A stretch of DNA of 64,000 nt from positions 310,001-374,000 of the forward strand of contig CAWCKS010000014.1 in assembly GCA_963796195.1 (NCBI GenBank). The letters are read 5' to 3'. The stretch is from CAWCKS01 sp963796195. GTDB lineage: Bacteria > Pseudomonadota > Alphaproteobacteria > Rhizobiales > Xanthobacteraceae. The notes under the pieces were generated by a model. The model was not told the DNA's origin and searched no databases. It saw only the letters and a program-made list of their open reading frames with translations. Below are positions 55,070 to 62,687 of this stretch, piece by piece. The position numbers were made by a program, and so were the translations under genes. Numbering within the stretch: position 1 is the first letter of the stretch; every line of letters begins with the position of its first letter.

Positions 55070-57322
55070 TTGAGCGTGCTCAGGAACAGGTTCCAGGATT
55101 TTGTCAGGCGGTTCCGGCAGCGGATGCTGGACCTCGACGCGCGCATCGATTCCGGACTGTTCAAATCGTTCACGTCGCTGCGCGAGTACTGGGAACGCTA
55201 CTCCACATTCATGGATCGGTTCCACGTCGGCCGCTGGCCGCGCTGGGTGTTCATCGAGCCGTTGTCGGAGGCGGCAACGCTCGGCACTGGCGGGTTGATT
55301 CTGTTGCTGGCGCTGGCGCAGCCGGCGTTCCGCGAGACTTCGGACGAGGACTGGCTGAAGAAGTCCGATCTCGCCGTTACCTTCCTCGACCGCTATGGTA
55401 ACCCGATCGGCAGCCGCGGCATCAAGCACAACGATTCGATTCCGCTCGAGGAATTTCCCGATCATCTGATCAAGGCGACGCTCGCGACCGAAGACCGCCG
55501 CTTCTATGACCATTTCGGCATCGACATTTCGGGCACGATCCGCGCGCTAATAACCAATGCCCAGGCCGGCGGCGTGCGCCAGGGCGGCTCGTCGATTACC
55601 CAGCAGCTCGCAAAAAATCTGTTCCTGTCGAACGAACGCACCCTCGAGCGCAAGATCAACGAGGCGTTTCTCGCGATCTGGCTCGAGGCGCGGTTGACCA
55701 AGAACGAGATCCTCAAGCTCTATCTCGACCGCGCCTATATGGGCGGCGGCACTTTCGGTGTCGACGGCGCCGCGCATTTCTACTTCAACAAGTCGGCGCG
55801 CGACGTGAATCTTGCGGAAGCTGCGATGCTCGCCGGCCTGTTCAAGGCGCCGACCAAGTTCGCCCCGCACATCAACCTGCCTGCCGCCCGCGCCCGCGCC
55901 AACGTCGTGCTCGACAACCTGGTCGACGCCGGCTTCATGACCGAGGGCCAGGTGTTCGGTGCCCGCCGCAATCCGGCCTCGGTAGTCGATCGCCGCGACG
56001 AGAATTCGCCGAACTACTTCCTCGACTGGGCGTTCGACGAAATGCGCAAACTCGTCGACACTTTCCCGAAATCCTACAACGAACGCGTCTTCGTGGTGCG
56101 CACCACGATCGACATGAACCTGCAGCGCGCCGCTGAAGAGACGATCGAGAACGAACTCCGCCAATTCGGCCGCGACTATCACGCAACGCAAGCCGCAACC
56201 GTCGTCGCCGATCTCGACGGCGGCGTGCGCGCGATGGTCGGCGGCCGCGATTACGGCGCGAGCCAGTTCAACCGCGCGGTCGACGCCTACCGCCAGCCGG
56301 GCTCATCGTTCAAACCCTATGTTTACACCACGGCGCTCCTCAACGGCTTCAAGCCAACCTCGGTGGTGGTCGACGGGCCAGTCTGCATCGGCAACTGGTG
56401 CCCGCACAACTTCTCCGGCGGCTACTCCGGGCCAGTGACACTGACCCAGGCGATCACGCGCTCGATCAACGTCATCCCGGTCAAGCTGTCGATCGCGCTC
56501 GGTGGCAAGGATGGCCCGAAGGCCGGCCGCGCCAAGATCATCGAGGTGGCGCGCCGCTTCGGCATCAAGGCTCCGCTGCCCGATACGCCCTCGCTGCCGA
56601 TCGGCGCCGACGAGGTGACCGTGCTCGAGCATGCGGTCGCGTACGCGACGTTCCCCAACAAGGGCAAGGCGGTGACGCCGCACGCCGTGCTGGAAGTCCG
56701 CACCGGCGCCGGCGATCTCGTCTGGCGCTACGACCGCGACGGACCGAAACCGAAGCAGGCCATCCCGGCCTCGGTTGCCGCCGACATGGCCGAGATGATG
56801 AGCCACGTGGTCGAGGAAGGCACCGCGCGCCGCGCCCGGCTTGACGGCATTCCCGCCGCCGGCAAGACCGGCACCACCAATGCGTTCCGCGACGCCTGGT
56901 TCAACGGCTACACCGGCAACTTCGTCTGCGCTGTGTGGTTCGGCAACGACGACTACTCGCCGACCAACCGCATGACCGGCGGCTCGCTGCCGGCGCAGAC
57001 CTGGCACGAGATCATGGTCGTTGCGCACCAGGGCGTAGAGGTCAAGGACATCCCCGGCGTGAAGACGCCCGGCAAGCAGCCGGAATCGGCGTCCGCTCAA
57101 TCGTCGATGGCGCGCGCGTCCGATCCCGGTTCAGCACCACCGCCGATCCTGACGCGGCGTGGCGCCGATATCCTGGTGCAGGTCGAGAAGGCAATGGATG
57201 ACGCGGCGAAAACGCTGACCGATCCGCCCCCGGCGGCGAAGCCCGCGGCGTCGACGACCTCGCTGCCGTTCCCGGACAATCTTGCATCCGCAGCGCCAGA
57301 CGGCGCGTCGCGCAAGAACTGA
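55070..57322 (+). CDS. penicillin-binding protein 1A (bifunctional)
   Basis: 750 aa, TTG start (MSVLRNRFQDFVRR). Class A PBP with a membrane anchor near residue 70, glycosyltransferase motifs EDRRFYDHFGID (from 141) and QGGSSITQQLAKN, and a transpeptidase domain with SSFK at 412-415, the SINVIP motif and KTGTT at 599-603. It polymerises and cross-links peptidoglycan. The gene is followed closely by the DUF1214 gene on the same strand. Confidence 0.93.
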   Translation: MSVLRNRFQDFVRRFRQRMLDLDARIDSGLFKSFTSLREYWERYSTFMDRFHVGRWPRWVFIEPLSEAATLGTGGLILLLALAQPAFRETSDEDWLKKSDLAVTFLDRYGNPIGSRGIKHNDSIPLEEFPDHLIKATLATEDRRFYDHFGIDISGTIRALITNAQAGGVRQGGSSITQQLAKNLFLSNERTLERKINEAFLAIWLEARLTKNEILKLYLDRAYMGGGTFGVDGAAHFYFNKSARDVNLAEAAMLAGLFKAPTKFAPHINLPAARARANVVLDNLVDAGFMTEGQVFGARRNPASVVDRRDENSPNYFLDWAFDEMRKLVDTFPKSYNERVFVVRTTIDMNLQRAAEETIENELRQFGRDYHATQAATVVADLDGGVRAMVGGRDYGASQFNRAVDAYRQPGSSFKPYVYTTALLNGFKPTSVVVDGPVCIGNWCPHNFSGGYSGPVTLTQAITRSINVIPVKLSIALGGKDGPKAGRAKIIEVARRFGIKAPLPDTPSLPIGADEVTVLEHAVAYATFPNKGKAVTPHAVLEVRTGAGDLVWRYDRDGPKPKQAIPASVAADMAEMMSHVVEEGTARRARLDGIPAAGKTGTTNAFRDAWFNGYTGNFVCAVWFGNDDYSPTNRMTGGSLPAQTWHEIMVVAHQGVEVKDIPGVKTPGKQPESASAQSSMARASDPGSAPPPILTRRGADILVQVEKAMDDAAKTLTDPPPAAKPAASTTSLPFPDNLASAAPDGASRKN

Positions 57323-57349
57323 CAATCGTTCGATGACGTTGGCTTTGAC

Positions 57350-57928
57350 GTGAGACTGGTCTTCATCTCGATCATCGTTCTGTTGCTCGCGAGCGGAATC
57401 GGGCTCGGCGCGACCTGGATGACGTCGACGCGCGGCACCAACTTTGGCGCGATCACGATCGGCGCCTGGACCGCACGGCCGAAGACCGGCACGTCGGAGA
57501 TCGATCCTTATTCGCGCGCCAGCGTCGCGCGCTCCGGCGAGTTGCCGGTCGGCACCGGCGACGGTATCACCTTTATCGCCTCGACCGACGACAAGGGCCG
57601 CACGCTGGACGGCCGCTGCGACGTCCTTGTGTCCGGTACGACGCCGCCGGCGCGATTTTGGACAATGACCCTTTACGATACGCAAGGCCAGCTCGTCGCC
57701 AACACATTGCAGCGCTACGGCTTCACCAGCCAGGAGATCGTGCGCGGCTCGGCCGGCAACTTCGAGGTTCGCATCGCCTCGCGCGCGCGGACCGGCAACT
57801 GGCTGCCGACCGGCGGCATCGACAAGTATCTCCTGGTGATGCGGTTCTACGATACGCCGGTCGGCGTTGCGACACGCGGCCAGCGCGACGCGCCGATGCC
57901 GCAGATCGCCACGACAGGCTGCCCATGA
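57350..57928 (+). CDS. DUF1214 domain protein
   Basis: 192 aa, GTG start. N-terminal signal/anchor (LVFISIIVLLLASGIGLGATW) then the DUF1214 pattern: ARFWTMTLYDTQGQLVAN, RYGFTSQEIVRG and a C-terminal GNWLPTGGIDKYLLVMRFYD. The stop overlaps the next start (ATGA). DUF1214 and DUF1254 usually occur together, either fused or as neighbours, as here; function unknown. Confidence 0.88.
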   Translation: MRLVFISIIVLLLASGIGLGATWMTSTRGTNFGAITIGAWTARPKTGTSEIDPYSRASVARSGELPVGTGDGITFIASTDDKGRTLDGRCDVLVSGTTPPARFWTMTLYDTQGQLVANTLQRYGFTSQEIVRGSAGNFEVRIASRARTGNWLPTGGIDKYLLVMRFYDTPVGVATRGQRDAPMPQIATTGCP

Positions 57929-58497
57929 TCCGCTGGCTGTTCACCATCCTCGGCGGCATCGTGCTGGGCGGCATCGTCCACCTCGTCAGCGTGCTGGCGC
58001 TGCCCCGCGTCGCGACCAAGGATGCCTATTCGCGGCTGGCGCAGATCTCGCGCGTCAACGACGTCACCATGCTGCCGCTCGCCGAACCGCGCAACGCGCT
58101 GATGCCATTCCAGGACCCGGCGTTCGCCACCGCGATCTGCCGCTACGACCTGTCGGGCGGCTCGATCAAGCTGACGGTGCCGGTCAATCAGGCCTACACG
58201 TCGGTGTCGTTCTACACGCGCACCGAAGTGCCTTATTACGCGATCAACGATCGCTCGGCCGGCCGCAAGGTCATCGAGCTCGACCTGATGACCGCAGAGC
58301 AGCACGCCGACCTGCCTGAGGACGAAGACGTTACCGCCGCTGACCGGCTGATCATCGATTCACCGACGCTGACCGGCCTCATCGTGATGAAGGCACTGGC
58401 GCCGGAACCGGACATGATGGTGCAGGCGCAGACCGCGCTGGCGTCATCGACCTGCAAGGTACAGGACCCCAACGCGCCGGTGGCAAAGAAGCCGTAA
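57925..58497 (+). CDS. DUF1254 domain protein
   Basis: 190 aa from ATG at 57925, overlapping the DUF1214 stop. N-terminal membrane helix (LFTILGGIVLGGIVHLVSVLAL), then the DUF1254 pattern: DAYSRLAQISRVNDVTMLPL, AICRYDLSGGSIKLTVPV, SFYTRTEVPYYAINDR. Co-translated partner of the preceding protein. Both are probably exported; no biochemical role is known to me. Confidence 0.88.
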   Translation: MIRWLFTILGGIVLGGIVHLVSVLALPRVATKDAYSRLAQISRVNDVTMLPLAEPRNALMPFQDPAFATAICRYDLSGGSIKLTVPVNQAYTSVSFYTRTEVPYYAINDRSAGRKVIELDLMTAEQHADLPEDEDVTAADRLIIDSPTLTGLIVMKALAPEPDMMVQAQTALASSTCKVQDPNAPVAKKP

Positions 58498-58614
58498 TAT
58501 GCGTGACCACCGGTGCCGCTGATCTCACTGATCTTGCGAGATTTTTCGACCATTTTTGCAGGGTTTTGCGAAATCCGCATCCTTGTTCGATAACTACCCT
58601 GATACCTTCCAACC

Positions 58615-59466
58615 TCAGCGTCGCCGCGCCGCGGCAAACATCGCGTTGAGGTCGCCCTGTGCGGTCTGGCCTGCAGCAAACTCGATGGTGCCTTGCTCGC
58701 GCAATTCCTGCGCGCTGCGCGCCACAAAGCCCAGCACTGATCGCGCGATGCTGCCGCCGAGGCTGATCCGCTGTACGCCGGCGTCGAGCAGTTCGCGGAC
58801 GTTCATCCGGGCCGCGCCGAGCCCGATCACGATGTTGAGCGGACCGTCGATCTCGCGCACGAGCGTCCTGATCTTTGCGATGTCGGCGACGCCGGGCGGG
58901 TAGGAGACGGCCGCGCCGGCCTCGCGATACAGATTGGAGCGGCGGATCGCAACGCTCAGTCCGTCGGCGCCGAATGCAGCAAAGGCATCGGTGCGGCCGC
59001 AGAGCACGAAGTCGGAACCAAGTTCGTTGATGACGGCGTGCGCGGCCCGAATCCGCTCGACCGCGAGAGCCTCGTCGTAGAGCCCCTCGCCCGCCTTCTT
59101 GTCCTCGATGTTGCCGCCGGCAAGCCCGATGTCGATCGCCATCCGGATCGTCTCGGCGACTGTTTCCGGCGTGTCGCCATAACCCGCCTCAAGATCGCCA
59201 TTCACCGGCAGATCCGACGCCTCGACAATCTCGCGCATGCGCTCGAACATTTCATTCCGCGTCACCGCAAGCTTCGCATCGCGGACATCATAGTCCGGCT
59301 TGCCGAGCGAAAAGGCGATGCCGGCGCTGGTGGTCGCGATCGCCGCGAAGCCTGCTTGCGTCAGGATGGTCGCCGAGCCCGCGTCCCATGCATTCGGCAT
59401 CACGAAGCCGCCCGCTGCCGTGTGCAACTCCTTGAACGCTTTCGCCATCACCTCGCGCCGCGCCAT
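58615..59466 (-). CDS. isocitrate lyase/PEP mutase family protein
   Basis: 283 aa TIM-barrel enzyme: AFKELHTAAGGFVMPNAWDAGSATILTQAGFAAIATTSAGIAFSLG, PVNGDLEAGYGDTPETVAETIRMAIDIGLAGGNIED (the metal-binding region), LGSDFVLCGRTDAFAAFG. The catalytic KKCGH of isocitrate lyase is absent; related proteins are oxaloacetate decarboxylase-like or carboxyphosphonoenolpyruvate mutase-like, so the reaction is undetermined. Divergent from a LysR gene, which may regulate it. Confidence 0.88.
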   Translation of the reverse strand: MARREVMAKAFKELHTAAGGFVMPNAWDAGSATILTQAGFAAIATTSAGIAFSLGKPDYDVRDAKLAVTRNEMFERMREIVEASDLPVNGDLEAGYGDTPETVAETIRMAIDIGLAGGNIEDKKAGEGLYDEALAVERIRAAHAVINELGSDFVLCGRTDAFAAFGADGLSVAIRRSNLYREAGAAVSYPPGVADIAKIRTLVREIDGPLNIVIGLGAARMNVRELLDAGVQRISLGGSIARSVLGFVARSAQELREQGTIEFAAGQTAQGDLNAMFAAARRR

Positions 59467-59530
59467 ACCCAGGTTTCCTTTCTTGCGACATCAACTCTGC
59501 CGGCACGCTAGATTTTCGTCGGCGTATGCG

Positions 59531-59560
59531 TCAAATTTGTATTTTCTTGATCGATAATCA
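59531..59560. promoter_or_regulatory. candidate LysR site between PEP-mutase-family and LysR genes
   Basis: The divergent gap holds TCAA-N12-TTGA (59531-59550) and an overlapping TGAT-N5-ATCA (59548-59560). They are short and AT-rich in a GC-rich setting, near where a LysR tetramer would bind before the ATG at 59585. Weak evidence; recorded because the arrangement mirrors the SDR/LysR pair. Confidence 0.35.
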
Positions 59561-59584
59561 GTTTTTTGCATCAGGCAAATCACG

Positions 59585-60534
59585 ATGGATACCGAGTTGC
59601 TCAAGACGTTCCTCGCCATCAGCCGGCAGCGCAGCTTTTCCAGGGCCGCCGCGCAACTGCATCGCACGCAGCCTGCGATCTCGCGACGCATCGGCCTGCT
59701 CGAGCGCGAGCTCGGCGTGCCGCTGTTCGAACGCGGCTCCGGCGAACTGACGCTGAGCCAGGCGGGGCGCGTGTTGCTGCCGTTCGCCGAACGCGCGCTG
59801 GCCGCGATTCGCGATGCCGGGGACGCGGTACGCGATCTTCGTCACGCCAACGCCGGCCCGCTATCCCTTGCGATCGTCGGCACACTGGCCGGCCGCGATC
59901 TGTCAGCGCTGCTGAAGCGCTTCGCAGCGGCGCATCCGAAGGTCGACATCAGCCTGCGCACCGCACGCAGCGCCGAGGTCAGCGATCTGGTCCGGCGCGG
60001 CGAAGCGACGATCGGCATTCGCTATGATCGCGATCGATCGCCTGATCTGGAGTCGTCCCTGATCGGAACCGAGCCGCTGCTGGTGGTCTGCGGCGCCGAC
60101 CATCCTCTCGCCGGCCGCTCGGTCCGCTCGCTTGCGGCACTCCGTGACGAGCACTGGGTGGCGTTTCCCGAAATTCCCGGCCAACGCGACATCGCAGCGG
60201 CACGTGTCTTCGGTCTGTTTCACGCCCTCGGCGTTGGCGAGGTGAGCTGGATCCGGTCGACAGCCTCACCGCGCAGAAGCGCCTGGTCGAGGCGGGATTT
60301 GGTCTTGCGCTGATGCCCGAAAACAACATCGCCGAGGAACTCGCCGCAGGCGCGGTGCGGAAAATTCGCGTCGACGACTTGCGCGCGGGCTCGCAGGTGT
60401 TCGCGGTCACTCGCAAAGGCGGCTATCTCAGTGCCGCGGCGCGGGCGTTGCTGCACCTTCTGGTGCAGGACTACGGCGCGATGCTGGTTCGCAGCCAAAG
60501 GCCCGTACGACGCGCCGCCAAACGTCGGCGCTAG
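59585..60534 (+). CDS. LysR-family regulator, one frameshift
   Basis: N-terminal helix-turn-helix (LLKTFLAISRQRSFSRAAAQLHRTQPAISRRIGLLERELGVPLFERG) and effector domain. After GVGEVSW the frame breaks near 60253; VDSLTAQKRLVEAGFGLALMPENNIAEELAAG continues in another frame to 60534. Adding one base (C in GGATCCGG) restores about 316 aa. Divergent from the PEP-mutase-family gene. Confidence 0.85.
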
Positions 60535-60778
60535 TCATCGGCGCAAGACCCGGTCTTAACGGGCTTAGCCGTAGCGCTATCTTGGTCGCTTTCTGCCCCA
60601 AAGCGGACTCGTAATGCTCGCAGCAAGTCTTGTCGCTTTCTGACCACTTCGGACATGGAACCTTTTGCAACGTCCCCCGAAATCGCGCCTTGTCTGTAAC
60701 GTTGATCACACAAGTTGCGTTGTGCGCGCCAAATCGCGTGCTAAAAATCTGACGGATACATTCGGGGCCGGGCTGACA
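60535..60778. other. gene-free stretch before the caspase-like genes
   Basis: A 244-bp gap. The caspase frame is open back to about 60665, but the added residues precede the signal peptide and are rejected. Two related CGCTTTCTG words occur at 60588 and 60634; no clear promoter or terminator was recognised. Confidence 0.35.
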
Positions 60779-62626
60779 ATGCGGCGTTTATTTGCACTAT
60801 TGATTGTTTCGCTTTTCGGTTGTTGTTTCTGTGTCCATCCGGCTCACGCCGAGAAGCGCGTTGCTCTAGTGGTCGGCAATTCGGCTTATCAGAATGCGCC
60901 GAAGCTGCCGAACCCGGCGAATGACGCCGCGGCGATCGCCGACACGTTGCGCGCGGCAAAATTCGATGTCGTCGAGGCAAAGCACGATCTCAACATCGTC
61001 GAGATGCGCCGGGCGTTTCGCGACTTCTCCGACAAGGTCCGCGATGCCGACATCGCGGTGGTCTACTATGCCGGCCACGGACTGGAGGTCGACGGCACCA
61101 ACTATCTGGTCCCGGTCGATGCGGTGCTGCAACGTGACACCGATGCTTACGACGAAGCCATTACCCTTGATCGCGCCCTGCAGGTGATCGAGCCGGCGAA
61201 ACAGCTTCGCCTGGTCATCCTCGATGCCTGCCGCGACAATCCGTTTGCGCACACCATGCAGCGGACGATGGCAAGCCGCGCGCTGGGACGTGGTCTCGCC
61301 GGCGTTGAGCCGGGCAAACCCAATACGTTGATCGCGTTTGCCGCCAAGGGCGGCTCGACCGCCGATGATGGTACCGGGGCCCACAGCCCGTTCACGACGG
61401 CGCTGCTGAACCACCTGGTGACGCCCGGTGTCGACCTGCGCAAGACGCTCGGCCTAGTGCGCGATGACGTGATGAAGGCGACCGGCGACCGGCAGGAGCC
61501 GTTTGTCTACGGCTCGCTTGGCGGGGCAGACATATCGCTGGTGCCGGCCCCGCCCGCCGCTGCTCCATCAGCCGCGGCCGGCCCCTCGGGTGACCCGCAA
61601 GACCATATTCGCCGCGACTATGAGCTGGCCTTGCAGCTTGGCACCCGCGACGGCTGGGAAACGTTTCTGCAGCAGTACCCGTCCGGCTTCTATGCCGGGT
61701 TGGCCAAGGGACAGTTGAACAAGATCGCTGCGCAAGAGGCGCGCACAGCCGCGACAGAAAAAGCAAGACAGGCCGAGGTCGAGAAGGCGCGCCTTGCGGC
61801 CGAGCAGGCCACGGCTGCGGCACAGGCCAAGGCCGCCGCCGATGTCAAGGCAGCCGAACAGGCAAGGCTTGCCGCCGAGAAGCTGAAGCAGGAGCAGCAA
61901 ACGAAAGCCGACGCGGCCGAACGCGCCCGCTCGGCCGCCGAGCAGGCCGCCGCCGACAAGGCAGCAAAGGATGAAGCGGTGGCCGACGCCAAAGCGGCCG
62001 AGGACGCCAAGAAAGAGGAAGCGAAGAAGGCGGAGCAGAAGCCGACACAGGTCGCAGCGCTGCCGCTCGCGGAGGACCCGGCGAAGCCTCCTGCATCACA
62101 AGAGGGCAAGCCGACGTCGGTGGACGTCGCGCGCGCCCTGCAGACCGAACTGCGCCGGGTTGGCTGTTTCACCGGCAACATTGATGGTGAGTGGAAGACG
62201 CCGTCGCAAAAATCGGTTGAATTATTCAACAAGTACTCGGCAACAAAATTGGACGTGAAGCTGGCGAGCCTCGATGCGATCGAGGCCGTCAAAAGCAAGG
62301 CCGCGCGCGTCTGCCCGCTGATCTGCGATCAGGGCTTCCGCGCCGACGGCGAGCGCTGCGTCAAGATCACTTGCGACGCAGGCTACGAGATCGGCAGCGA
62401 CAATACGTGTGAGAAGAAGACAAAGCCGAAGCCAGTCGCGAAACAAAGCGAGCCGAAAAGGAACTCCGAAACGTCCGACGTTCCGAAATCGCCGCGCGCG
62501 GCAGCCGCAACGGGGCAATTATTCTGCGGGCCCGGCGGATGCCGGCCCGTGGCGAAAGGTTGTCGACTGGACGATCGCGGCACCGGCCAGCCGGGGTTCG
62601 GGGCTAGCCGCGAGGTATGCAACTGA
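60779..62626 (+). CDS. caspase-like (peptidase C14) exported protein with coiled coil
   Basis: 615 aa from ATG at 60779. Signal peptide (LFALLIVSLFGCCFCVHPAHA) then the caspase p20-like domain: EKRVALVVGNSAYQNAPKLPNPANDA, catalytic His100 in VVYYAGHGLEVDG and Cys151 in LVILDACRDNPF, and KGGSTADDGTGAHSPFT. A long Ala/Glu/Lys coiled coil (about 320-450) and a Cys-rich tail (VCPLICDQGFRADGERCVKITCDAGYEIGSDNTC) follow, an unusual combination. A predicted signal peptide puts it outside the cytoplasm. The next gene is a closely related copy with a shared 379-bp identical tract. Confidence 0.9.
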   Translation: MRRLFALLIVSLFGCCFCVHPAHAEKRVALVVGNSAYQNAPKLPNPANDAAAIADTLRAAKFDVVEAKHDLNIVEMRRAFRDFSDKVRDADIAVVYYAGHGLEVDGTNYLVPVDAVLQRDTDAYDEAITLDRALQVIEPAKQLRLVILDACRDNPFAHTMQRTMASRALGRGLAGVEPGKPNTLIAFAAKGGSTADDGTGAHSPFTTALLNHLVTPGVDLRKTLGLVRDDVMKATGDRQEPFVYGSLGGADISLVPAPPAAAPSAAAGPSGDPQDHIRRDYELALQLGTRDGWETFLQQYPSGFYAGLAKGQLNKIAAQEARTAATEKARQAEVEKARLAAEQATAAAQAKAAADVKAAEQARLAAEKLKQEQQTKADAAERARSAAEQAAADKAAKDEAVADAKAAEDAKKEEAKKAEQKPTQVAALPLAEDPAKPPASQEGKPTSVDVARALQTELRRVGCFTGNIDGEWKTPSQKSVELFNKYSATKLDVKLASLDAIEAVKSKAARVCPLICDQGFRADGERCVKITCDAGYEIGSDNTCEKKTKPKPVAKQSEPKRNSETSDVPKSPRAAAATGQLFCGPGGCRPVAKGCRLDDRGTGQPGFGASREVCN

Positions 62627-62687
62627 AACAGAGGTGGTGTCGAATACATCGAGTGCCAGTGGTGGCGAGAGTCGGTTCGGAGCGGTC

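Noticed and set aside
60665..60778. extended N-terminus of the first caspase-like protein
   Set aside because: It would bury the signal peptide behind 38 unrelated residues; ATG at 60779 is better.
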